DNA from: an uncultured Succinivibrionaceae bacterium
GTDB taxonomy: Bacteria > Pseudomonadota > Gammaproteobacteria > Enterobacterales > Succinivibrionaceae
Length of the DNA: 46,905 nucleotides
Direction: 5' to 3'
Assembly (NCBI GenBank): GCA_944390105.1
Contig: CALXOV010000053.1
Coordinates: 1-46,905, forward strand
A program made the translations under genes and the position numbers. Of this stretch, positions 1 to 8,201 are shown piece by piece (positions within the stretch are counted from its first letter, which is position 1; each line of letters opens with the position of its first letter). The notes beneath the pieces are model-generated. The model ran no database searches. It was not told the DNA's origin and worked only from the letters and a program-made list of their open reading frames with translations.

Positions 1-475
1 CAGGTCGTTGTGCGCGTAACCGGCTCGTCTTAGTTTTTTTTACGGTATTAGATACCAAAAAAAGGAACAAGATCAAAACTGACCAATTTCCCAAAATAAC
101 TATAGCATAACAAGCAGTTAGCTCTCGCTATTCAATAATAGTTATCAACTTCCGTCAAATTCACTTAATAAAGCCAGCTGACGCTGGCCTCCACTAAAAC
201 ACAATCCTTTCATTAGGTCGTTGTGAGCAGGACCTCATGGTGTTTTTTTAGGTTAGTTTATATACGCACTTTAAATAGAATATGTTGTTTTATTGACAAG
301 TGCAGGTGTGCAGCGTGCTGCGGTATAAAAGCGGCTGGAGCCGCTTACGACAACAGCGCACACGCATAAGTACACAAAAATTTAACACTATCTTGCTGGC
401 ACGGCTTCGTTTGGTTTCTGCGGCCGGGCCTTTTTACGCAGGATGGTTACATGTGTTTTTTGGGAGAAATTTTTC
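1..475. other. Upstream non-coding region of the surface protein gene
   Basis: No gene is visible. Several small inverted repeats are. GGTAT/ATACC at 44-56 is flanked by T7 and A7 and could terminate weakly in both directions. GCCAGC/GCTGGC lies at 173-188, AGGTC/GACCT at 215-235 is followed by a T run at 242-248, and AAGCGGCT/AGCCGCTT is a perfect 8-bp stem at 329-346. The 11-mer AGGTCGTTGTG occurs at 2-12 and again at 215-225, both times shortly before a T run. A TTGACA at 293 and a TATAAA at 324 are 25 bp apart, too far to call a promoter. The last part is the leader of the next gene and carries its Shine-Dalgarno GGGAG at 462-466. Confidence 0.5.
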
Positions 476-3400
476 ATGAAGCAGACGAAGAACGCGCTGA
501 CGATGCTGCTCAGTGCGTACCGTTCGGTGTTCCGTAATGCCTATTTTAAGGGCATGGCTGCTGCCGTGATGCTGACTGCCGGTATGACGGCAGGTGCGGC
601 TAATGCAGCCGATCCGTATCAAGTCTGGACTGATTATGGTTGGAGTCAAAGCGCGACCGACTATCTAGATAACTCCGCAAAGACGGTTGCAGGTAAAGGT
701 ATATTTAATGCTGATGTTGAGACTACCTTAAGCGAAGGCAAGCTGGTGGTTGGTGCTGAAGATTTAGGTGCACAAGTCGGTTCTATTACTGGTTCTGCAA
801 TTGGTGCTGAAATTAAAGGTAGTACCACAGGCACATTAGCTGCTGACAGCAATCAGGTATACGTCACCAGTGGCGGTGCGGTGACGGGCGCAGTGATTGG
901 CGGTAAGGCAATCAATGCAACTGGTTTAGCCCAGGCATCACACAACAAGGTTACCATTGACAAAGCGCTTAAAGGCGATCTTGGCAGTGGTGCGGATAAA
1001 TACATTAACGGCGGCCGTGCCCAAGGCTTAACCGGTGCTATCGCTTCCTTTAATGAAGTGACGCTTACCGGATCTGTCCACATGACTGATGCCTCTAATC
1101 CTAACTATGGTCAGTTGCAGCCAATCAGTGACTCTATCTATGGCGGTACGGCATTAAGTCAAGACGCTACCACCTCTGGCTCATTCCTTGCTGAAGGCAA
1201 TAAGGTCACGATAGACTATGCTTCCTCTGCTAAAGATGGATTAATGATTGTTGGTGGCAGTGCTGAAGCTATCGGTAATGGCAAGGTTACTTCCGTAAGC
1301 GCGGGCGGCAATACAGTTGCGGTCAGCCACTCATATTTGGGCTCTGGTGCCGCAATTTATGCCAATTTAGCCAATGCTGTAGGCGGCGCTACTTTAGCTG
1401 CAGTTTCCGGCAATGCCGACGAGACATCCTTACTCATTAGTGCTGTTTCAACGGACGATACAAAGACAATTGACGCTTATGCTGGTCGCGCTGCCATTAA
1501 GGATGGCAATGCTGAAGCAAAGGATCTCTCCTTACACTACAGCGATACCATTTCCTCAGGCGACAAAGTCGCAGCTTCGGCTGAAATAATTGTGGATACT
1601 GGCTCTAATTTATCCTTAAGCGCTACTAACAATAAGGTGGTACTGAGTGACTCCAATTCAGAAGATGCGGTTACTACCACTGTTAATGGCAATGTGATGG
1701 GCGCCCAGGTATCCACGTCAGGTTCCGCTGCCGGCAAGGATTTTTCTGGCTCTACCATAACGGCTAACAATAATACGGTAGATGTCTCGGCTGGTACTAC
1801 CGTTAATGGCAGCGTATATGGTGCTTGGATTGGCCAAACTAACGGTTCGGGAGCTTCAGTTAGTGCTGACGGCAACGTGGTTAACTTCAATGGCACCTTA
1901 GCAGGGACTTCCCATGATAAGTTCATTATTGGCGCTTTCAGCAATGGCGAAGCAACGTTGACCAATAACCAAGTCAATATTAATGGCAATGTCTCGAATG
2001 CTGTAATTGCTGCGGCTGATGCTGATGGTACTGGCCATGCTACTTTGCAGACCGTATTCAGCGACAACTCTGTCGTTATCGACGCCGATGCAGAAGTTAC
2101 GGATTCTTATATTGCGGTGGCCTTAAGCGATGAAGCGGCTGAATCAGCGCTTAATAATGATGTCACAGTTAAGGGCAAGTTGACTAACTCCTCCCTTATG
2201 GGCGGTCAGGGTGCCGACTCGTTGGTATCTTTAGAAGCAGGTTCTAATTACAAAGTTACTACGGGCACTCAATTTATCGCCAGCGATAATACGTCAATCG
2301 CAGGTACTGTTGAAGTTGCAGCTGGTGCAGCTTTACAGTTAGCTGGTTATTTTGCTGAGAATAAGACTGATTACGATCTTGGCACTCAGAACTCGGGGCT
2401 TACCACCGTAGCTGCAGGGGCAGAGCTCAAACTTGGTGGTGAGCTGCAGGTGTACAACAACACCAAGATTGATGATGCCGCCACTTTAGTCGCTACTGTT
2501 GCGGGCTCAAAGATCAATATTACCGGTCAGAACGTTACGGTACCGGCAGAAAATGCTGTTGGTTCCGTGGGTACCTTAAGCCTTAGTGTCAATAAGTTGC
2601 ATGAGTATATAGAGCCGGCAACCACTCAAGATCCACAGAATCCGGATGTGGCTGGTACGGTCAATTTACTCAATAAGGGTGTGTTAGAGCTTACTGACAG
2701 CTCAACGGTAGTCATCAATAAGGATGTTCAGTCCTCTGTCGATAATGCCGGTAAAGTCAATATTGATGCTTCAGCAACCGATTACGCTATTATTAAGGGC
2801 CATGATGTGGCGATCACCGGAGATCTGTCGGATACCTTCGGCATTGGCTCTGGCGATCTGTTGACCGTTGAGGGTGATATTGTCACCTTAGGTGACAGCA
2901 ATTACTTAGACACCGCTAGCTCCAATCAAGATAAATGGAGTTCTTTGGGCCTTAAGCAGGTCACGGTACACGATACCTTGAAGCTGGCTGCAAACGGGGC
3001 TCAGACCTTTAAAACTGGTTCCACTAATATCTATTTATCCCGCGATGCTGCAGGTCAGGGCACAATTGAGGATGATCTGTTATTAGATGGAGTTGCTGAT
3101 AGTTCAGCTACAGATGCTACCGGTAGTTTAATTGTCGGCCGCGGCGCTTTTGTGGCCAATGGCGATGTTACTCTGTCTGGCGGCGGCCTTATCTTAGGTC
3201 AGAGCACCTCCGGTGATCTTGCTTATGAACAGGATAAAGAAACAGCTTCTTTAAGCTTTGCCGGCTCTACTCTGCATATTACTCAAGGAACGCAGGAAGC
3301 GATTACCTTAGGATATGATGCTGCCTACAATAAAACAGTACTTGATTTAAGTGACGGCAATTTGGATGTCGCTAAAGACATTAATGGTATTGCCGGAGTT

Positions 3401-5800
3401 CGCATCTTCACTAATGGTACGTTGGTACTTAACAGCACCGATGCCAAGGAGTTCTTCAATCAGTCTGGAGCCAATGGCATGCATATTTACCTGATGAATC
3501 AGAATAGTTCTGGTAAATATGATAATGCTACCTTTAAGGTTGAAGGTGATCTGGCGGACATTGAATTTACTGATTTTGTAAACAATCAGGGCAGCGCGAA
3601 TGCGGGTGAAGTTAATTTCTCCGGCGTTGCGGATGGTACCTTTGAGGTTACTGGTTCTTTAGGCTTAGTTACCGGTAAAGCGGCGGAGTCCTCTTCCGTT
3701 ACTGGTACTCAGGGTGTGGCATTAGATTTTGGTGATGGCATCATTCAGGCTGACAGCGTTACCTTAACTAATCGCTATAGCTATTATGGTACGGGTGACG
3801 TTGTGACCTCTGCCGATAAGGTTGAGTTTAAGAATGGCACTATCAATACCAATAATTTCGGCTCAACCGTGGACGGTCAGACCGTTGTTATTGGGGCGCA
3901 GAATGGCGCTGCTGAGGTTAACCTCGGCTTAGCAGAGACTGGCAACAGCGGGGCTTTATTAAGCTCAGTTGAAGTTCAGGGTACTGGTGCCGTGAACTTT
4001 GCTGCTGGTGACTGGAACTTGGGCGGCAATGATATTACGGTGTCTGCAGGCGAGGTTAATATTGCAGCAGGTGCTACTCTGACCAGCGGCGATGCTTTAG
4101 TCGTCAAGGGCGGTGTGGTTGCCTTAGCTGGCACCAACGATGAAGGCGAAACTGTTGCCTCCAGCGCAGAGTTTAATCAGCTGCAGACTGCCGGCACCGG
4201 CACGGTGACCATTGCTAAAGACACTATCTTAACCATCAACGGTATTGCTCCGACCGAAGAAAATAAAGATTACTACGGTGTGCAGACGGTTGATCATTCG
4301 CTGAAAGTGTCGGGTTCATTGGCCTTTGGTGAGCAGGCCGCTGCCGGAGTCTTCAATGTCGAAGGTTCGATTAACGATAATTACGGTGTAATTGATACCG
4401 TAAGAGGCAGCCAAGTTTCCTTTGCGTTTGCTGATACGGTAGATTTTACCGCTCAGAAGGCTGAGGACTTTAAGACAGCGCTGTTCGGCGATGTTGATAT
4501 GTTAGGAACCGTAGATGTCGGCAGTGCTTCTTTCAGTGAGCTTGACAAGGTGATTACTGAAGACGGAACCATTTCTTGGACCGACTACCATCCGTATGCT
4601 GGCTTCTACTCTAACCTGCTCAATGACACCATGCGCAGCACCACATTAACGGTGACTGATGCAGAGAATACTAATGGGGTAGAGTTTACCGGCGGCAGAA
4701 TTCAGCTGACCGGCACGGCAGACGCAGTTAACATTGCTGACAACACTTCTCTTACTGGTATTAATGGGCAGTACGTGATCGGCGCTGACGGCAATGATGC
4801 AGATCTGAATGTGGCGGCAGATGTCCCGGTAGTCTTAACCAATAATTCGTCAGTCTTAGGGCATATTGCAGATACTGATCTGGATACTGGTGCCAGCTTG
4901 ACTTTAAAAGGATCCGGTCAGTTCCAAATTGGCTCGGTGACCGGTACCGGTGAAGTGGATGTCGATGCGGCAACTGCTTTTACTGGCAATATTGAGGCCA
5001 ACGAGCTGACTATTACTAAGTCCTTAACTTACACTGGCGATGCGGTTAATACCGGTGCTATTGACGTTGACAATCTCTTTGTTGATGGCGGGAAGCTAAA
5101 CGCTAAGGATGTAACCGTTGCTTCAGGTGAGTTCTACGGCCAGGTGAATGTTGAGAACTTGACGGTTACCAGCGAGCTCGACATTGAAGAAGGAGCTACG
5201 ACCACGGTCTCTAAGATTATGACGGTGGAGAATGGAGCTTCGGTCTGGGTAGGCTTTGATGGCGATGATGCAGCGGGCACTAACTCTGCTCCGGGATATT
5301 TAGAGGTCAATGAGCTCAAGCTTGAAGGAGATCTCTATATTGATCCGGCATACGATGCTGGAACCGCTTTCGTTGCTGTCGGTAAGTTTGACGGCACGAC
5401 CGGTAATGATACCGCTGAAGGCGATATTGAAGCCTTTGACGGCGGCGTACAGTCCGGAAATATTTTAGTTGGCCAGAACTCTGTGATGGGAGTTGGCATT
5501 GGGCTTGCAAATCTGCAGAGCGCGGTGGAGCGTTATCAGACGAACGGCAATCTGTCCAATGCTGAAGGTTCTTACGGTGCTATTCTCTATCTTAACAAGC
5601 AGATTGAGATTGGTGATGGGAATGGTATCGTACTGCAGGCTACTAAGGCTGCCGATGAAAATCAGGACGGCTTAGCTGATGCCAATAAGCGTCCGGTGGT
5701 CGGCACTTCAGGGCCGGGTGTCGTGTACGAAAATGGTGATAAGGTATTAGCAGGCTACTATGATGTCCAAGATAATACCTTAATTATGGATGCCAACTGA
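476..5800 (+). CDS. Giant secreted beta-strand-repeat surface protein (autotransporter passenger-like, no barrel)
   Basis: Predicted 1774-residue exported protein, probably an adhesin or surface-layer type beta-helix. The start at 476 is preferred over the in-frame ATG at 443 because GGGAG at 462-466 sits 9 nt before it and because translation then begins with a long signal peptide: MKQTKN, a basic/polar stretch, a hydrophobic core near residues 26-40, and a likely cleavage after ANA at residue 44. The rest is a low-complexity series of Gly/Asn/Thr/Val/Asp-rich strands with recurring motifs such as NNKV and VNGNV, as in passengers folded into parallel beta-helices. Family autotransporters normally end in a 12-strand barrel with a terminal aromatic residue; this one ends IMDAN and is followed at once by a terminator, so a barrel is absent rather than split off. 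Secretion beyond the periplasm is therefore uncertain. Long antisense open frames are composition artefacts. Confidence 0.75.
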   Translation: MKQTKNALTMLLSAYRSVFRNAYFKGMAAAVMLTAGMTAGAANAADPYQVWTDYGWSQSATDYLDNSAKTVAGKGIFNADVETTLSEGKLVVGAEDLGAQVGSITGSAIGAEIKGSTTGTLAADSNQVYVTSGGAVTGAVIGGKAINATGLAQASHNKVTIDKALKGDLGSGADKYINGGRAQGLTGAIASFNEVTLTGSVHMTDASNPNYGQLQPISDSIYGGTALSQDATTSGSFLAEGNKVTIDYASSAKDGLMIVGGSAEAIGNGKVTSVSAGGNTVAVSHSYLGSGAAIYANLANAVGGATLAAVSGNADETSLLISAVSTDDTKTIDAYAGRAAIKDGNAEAKDLSLHYSDTISSGDKVAASAEIIVDTGSNLSLSATNNKVVLSDSNSEDAVTTTVNGNVMGAQVSTSGSAAGKDFSGSTITANNNTVDVSAGTTVNGSVYGAWIGQTNGSGASVSADGNVVNFNGTLAGTSHDKFIIGAFSNGEATLTNNQVNINGNVSNAVIAAADADGTGHATLQTVFSDNSVVIDADAEVTDSYIAVALSDEAAESALNNDVTVKGKLTNSSLMGGQGADSLVSLEAGSNYKVTTGTQFIASDNTSIAGTVEVAAGAALQLAGYFAENKTDYDLGTQNSGLTTVAAGAELKLGGELQVYNNTKIDDAATLVATVAGSKINITGQNVTVPAENAVGSVGTLSLSVNKLHEYIEPATTQDPQNPDVAGTVNLLNKGVLELTDSSTVVINKDVQSSVDNAGKVNIDASATDYAIIKGHDVAITGDLSDTFGIGSGDLLTVEGDIVTLGDSNYLDTASSNQDKWSSLGLKQVTVHDTLKLAANGAQTFKTGSTNIYLSRDAAGQGTIEDDLLLDGVADSSATDATGSLIVGRGAFVANGDVTLSGGGLILGQSTSGDLAYEQDKETASLSFAGSTLHITQGTQEAITLGYDAAYNKTVLDLSDGNLDVAKDINGIAGVRIFTNGTLVLNSTDAKEFFNQSGANGMHIYLMNQNSSGKYDNATFKVEGDLADIEFTDFVNNQGSANAGEVNFSGVADGTFEVTGSLGLVTGKAAESSSVTGTQGVALDFGDGIIQADSVTLTNRYSYYGTGDVVTSADKVEFKNGTINTNNFGSTVDGQTVVIGAQNGAAEVNLGLAETGNSGALLSSVEVQGTGAVNFAAGDWNLGGNDITVSAGEVNIAAGATLTSGDALVVKGGVVALAGTNDEGETVASSAEFNQLQTAGTGTVTIAKDTILTINGIAPTEENKDYYGVQTVDHSLKVSGSLAFGEQAAAGVFNVEGSINDNYGVIDTVRGSQVSFAFADTVDFTAQKAEDFKTALFGDVDMLGTVDVGSASFSELDKVITEDGTISWTDYHPYAGFYSNLLNDTMRSTTLTVTDAENTNGVEFTGGRIQLTGTADAVNIADNTSLTGINGQYVIGADGNDADLNVAADVPVVLTNNSSVLGHIADTDLDTGASLTLKGSGQFQIGSVTGTGEVDVDAATAFTGNIEANELTITKSLTYTGDAVNTGAIDVDNLFVDGGKLNAKDVTVASGEFYGQVNVENLTVTSELDIEEGATTTVSKIMTVENGASVWVGFDGDDAAGTNSAPGYLEVNELKLEGDLYIDPAYDAGTAFVAVGKFDGTTGNDTAEGDIEAFDGGVQSGNILVGQNSVMGVGIGLANLQSAVERYQTNGNLSNAEGSYGAILYLNKQIEIGDGNGIVLQATKAADENQDGLADANKRPVVGTSGPGVVYENGDKVLAGYYDVQDNTLIMDAN

Positions 5801-5815
5801 AGCCAAAAATAAAGA

Positions 5816-5845
5816 AACCCCGCTCGGATGGGCGGGGCATTTGCT
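5816..5845 (+). terminator. Rho-independent terminator of the surface protein gene
   Basis: CCCCGC (5818-5823) pairs with GCGGGG (5832-5837) around an 8-nt loop, starting 17 nt after the stop codon, followed by CATTTGCT. The next bases, TTTGCT/AGCAAA, form a second small hairpin. The T tract is short, so strength is uncertain. Confidence 0.7.
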
Positions 5846-6292
5846 AAAAAAGCAAAAAATTGGATACGTTGAATAATTGGGATAACAGAGAGAGCCTGAG
5901 AGCTCAAGGTTTTACCTGATTTCCCAAAATAAACGCAACGTCAGTGCGGGCCTCCCAAAGCACCTTCTGCGCATTTCCCTAGATCCAACGAAGCGCAGCA
6001 GGACATCACAACGTAGCTTTTAAAAGCCTGCACTTCTTGCCTCAAGAAGGCAACTCATCTCTGATGATAGTCAGAGATAAGTTGCTTTGTCAACTTAGTA
6101 TCGCGATACTAGCTTTGCAATGAAGACAAGATCTGATTTTTGATCTAGATTGTGCGTGGATAGTGCTTGCCATACTTACATGTTAGATAGTTTGCTTTTG
6201 ACCTACGATATAGTGTAATAATACTAGTATTGGTTTTACAATTAATGGAGCAAGTTGCTTTATCTAATTTTTGTTAAATTATGGAGGTATGA
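5846..6292. other. Non-coding stretch with a long imperfect hairpin
   Basis: No open frame of note. The clearest structure is a 14-bp stem with one C-A mismatch, 6050-6063 against 6072-6085 (GCAACT...AGTTGC, inner ATCTCTG/CAGAGAT) with an 8-nt loop, followed by TTTGTC; it could be a terminator or part of a small RNA. A TTTCCCAAAATAA at 5924-5936 repeats the same 13-mer found near position 89. Composition becomes AT-rich toward the small gene at 6293. Confidence 0.4.
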
Positions 6293-6484
6293 ATGGTTAA
6301 GAATAATGATAGACCAATTATCCAGTCACATGGATATAATGGGAGTGAGCCTACTCGCGTTTGTCCTCATTGTGGCAAGGAAAAGCCTATAAGTAGCTTC
6401 GGATTTAGACAGATGAGTAAGGATAGTGGAGAAATAAGAAATCAGTCGTGGTGTAGAGAGTGTCGAAAACGATCTTCTAGGTAA
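6293..6484 (+). CDS. Small zinc-ribbon protein of unknown function
   Basis: 63 residues with two CxxC knuckles, C24-C27 (CPHC) and C54-C57 (CREC), separated by 26 residues; this should bind one zinc ion. The pattern CxxCGxxKPxSxF followed by a second CxxC resembles the N-terminal zinc finger that precedes HNH or endonuclease VII-type domains in phage proteins, but no nuclease domain follows. GGAGG at 6283-6287 lies 5 nt before the ATG, a strong ribosome site that supports a real gene. It stands alone between AT-rich non-coding sequences unlike the GC-richer neighbours, consistent with transfer or a phage remnant. No terminator or partner gene was recognised. Confidence 0.6.
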   Translation: MVKNNDRPIIQSHGYNGSEPTRVCPHCGKEKPISSFGFRQMSKDSGEIRNQSWCRECRKRSSR

Positions 6485-7010
6485 TTTATATTTCTAAAAT
6501 GTGTTATAACATATCGTATTATTTGAATTTCAAATGTGTGATTTTAAGTAAATTTTTAAAAGTGTATCTATGTATATGAGGTTAGGGTACACAAGATTGA
6601 AGAGAATAAATGTGATATTGTTCTGATGTCGCAAGCAGTTATATTGAGAATTATAATATTAGCGTAAAAATAAAGTTGTATGTATAAAGTCTTGAAGTGG
6701 ATTATAAATCGATATTAAATTATTTATTAATTAACGATAAATAAAAGAAATAATGCATGATTGAACATTGTATGGTGAAGATATGGTTTATGTTATTTAT
6801 GCAATAAGATTATAAGAGATATGTAGTAAAAAGGTGATGCATGTTTTAGACTTAGTAAGTAGTCTTTACACTTCTCTTTTGGTAGGGCGGGACTTGTGCT
6901 GAGCATCTTTGTCTCTTATCCACTTCCGCCCATCTATAGAGTTTTTCCTTCAAGTCCCGCCGTAGCGGTTTCTTTGTGCAGGATTTTGAACTAAATAGCC
7001 TACGCTGATA
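6485..7010. other. AT-rich non-coding stretch with a wide inverted repeat
   Basis: 6485-6850 is very AT-rich with nothing recognisable. Then GGCGGGACTTG (6886-6896) and CAAGTCCCGCC (6951-6961) form a perfect 11-bp inverted repeat 54 nt apart, just upstream of the rlmN promoter. It could be the closing stem of a small RNA or a DNA-level operator. The minus-strand frame across this region has no protein-like features. Confidence 0.4.
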
Positions 7011-7037
7011 TTGCACCCAGCTATCTGCTGATATAAT
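7011..7037 (+). promoter_or_regulatory. Probable sigma70 promoter of rlmN-rodZ
   Basis: TTGCAC (7011-7016) and a consensus TATAAT (7032-7037) with a 15-bp spacer (16 if the -35 is read as ATTGCA). It lies about 50 nt upstream of the rlmN start and is the only good -10 nearby. Confidence 0.55.
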
Positions 7038-7087
7038 AAGCCACGTCAAAAATCAATGTGCAGCCTCAACCTTTCGAGAAATTTTTC

Positions 7088-8170
7088 ATGTCCGATCCGC
7101 GTGTCAATTTACTGGATTTAAGCCCTGATGAATTAAAGGACTTCTGCGTCTCTATTGGCGAAAAGCCGTTTCGTGCGCAGCAGTTTTTAAAATGGATCTA
7201 TCAGTGGGGCGTCACTGATTTTGCGCAGATGACTAATATCAAAAAGGAGCTGCGCGAGCGTCTGCCGTCCTTGGCTTATATCAAGGCCCCGGATATTATC
7301 GCTGAACATAAGTCAGCTGATGGCACCATTAAATGGGCGCTTGATATTGGGGATGGGCAGGTCGTTGAGACCGTCCTTATCCCGGAAGATGATCGCAGTA
7401 CTTTATGCATTTCAACGCAGGTCGGCTGCCCGATTAAGTGTTCCTTCTGCCGTACCGGCGCCTCGGGTTTTAATCGTAATTTAAAGGTGCAAGAGATCAT
7501 AGGTCAGGTCTTTGCTGCCGCATCACGCGTCGGTTTTTGTGAAAATCGCGAGCAGAAGCCGATTTCCAATGTAGTCATGATGGGCATGGGTGAGCCATTG
7601 CTCAATGTGTCCAATGTGCTGAAGGTCACTGAGATCTTACTGTCAGACTACGCCTTTGGCCTGTCCAAGCGCCGGGTGACTATATCCACTTCCGGCATTG
7701 CTCCTATCATTGAAAAACTGGCTGGCAAGGTTGATGTGGCTTTAGCACTGTCGCTGCACGCGCCGACCGATGCACTGCGCGATGAACTGGTGCCGCTGAA
7801 TAAGAAGTATAAGATTGCTGAAGTACTGACGGCGGTTAAGCATTATTTAGCTGCCTCCAATGCCAACTGCGGCCGCGTGACGATTGAGTACGTGCTGCTT
7901 GATCATGTCAATGATTCAACTGATGATGCGCACGCATTAGCGGCACTGCTTAAAGATGTGCCCTGCAAGATTAATTTAATTCCATTTAATCCGCACGATG
8001 GCGCTCCGTATCAGCGCCCAAGCAACAGCCGCATCGATCGCTTCTACAAAGTGCTGTTTAATTATGGCTTTACGGTAATTACCCGGACAACGCGCGGCGA
8101 TGATATTGCCGCGGCCTGCGGACAGCTTGCAGGTCAAGTTAAGAATAAAATCCGGGCGCAGAATGTTTAA
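7088..8170 (+). CDS. rlmN: Dual-specificity 23S rRNA/tRNA adenosine C2-methyltransferase RlmN
   Basis: Radical-SAM enzyme that methylates C2 of A2503 in 23S rRNA and A37 in certain tRNAs. The 360-residue protein has the 4Fe-4S CxxxCxxC motif at C114, C118 and C121, the catalytic TLCIST cysteine C107 (seven before the cluster, as in E. coli), and the C-terminal cysteine C344 in AAACGQLAG that carries the methyl intermediate. GMGEPLLN and the RVTIST motif are also typical. The start at 7088 is preferred over the in-frame ATG at 7058 because [11 protein letters not shown] aligns with the family N-terminus and CGAGAAATTTTTC places a Shine-Dalgarno-like GAGAA before it. rodZ follows 31 nt downstream, as in many gammaproteobacteria, although the usual pilF between them and ispG after them are missing. 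Confidence 0.95.
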   Translation: MSDPRVNLLDLSPDELKDFCVSIGEKPFRAQQFLKWIYQWGVTDFAQMTNIKKELRERLPSLAYIKAPDIIAEHKSADGTIKWALDIGDGQVVETVLIPEDDRSTLCISTQVGCPIKCSFCRTGASGFNRNLKVQEIIGQVFAAASRVGFCENREQKPISNVVMMGMGEPLLNVSNVLKVTEILLSDYAFGLSKRRVTISTSGIAPIIEKLAGKVDVALALSLHAPTDALRDELVPLNKKYKIAEVLTAVKHYLAASNANCGRVTIEYVLLDHVNDSTDDAHALAALLKDVPCKINLIPFNPHDGAPYQRPSNSRIDRFYKVLFNYGFTVITRTTRGDDIAAACGQLAGQVKNKIRAQNV

Positions 8171-8201
8171 GCAGCGCGCTTAATTTATAGCAAGGTTAAA
8201 A

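Noticed and set aside
293..329. TTGACA and TATAAA as a promoter for the surface protein
   Set aside because: The spacer is 25 bp, far from the usual 16-18, and neither box has a suitable partner.
1537..2067. 176-residue frame antisense to the surface protein
   Set aside because: A by-product of the repetitive Val/Thr/Ala codons on the other strand; no start signal.
6852..7049. 65-residue minus-strand frame upstream of rlmN
   Set aside because: It spans the inverted repeat and the rlmN promoter and has no protein-family features.
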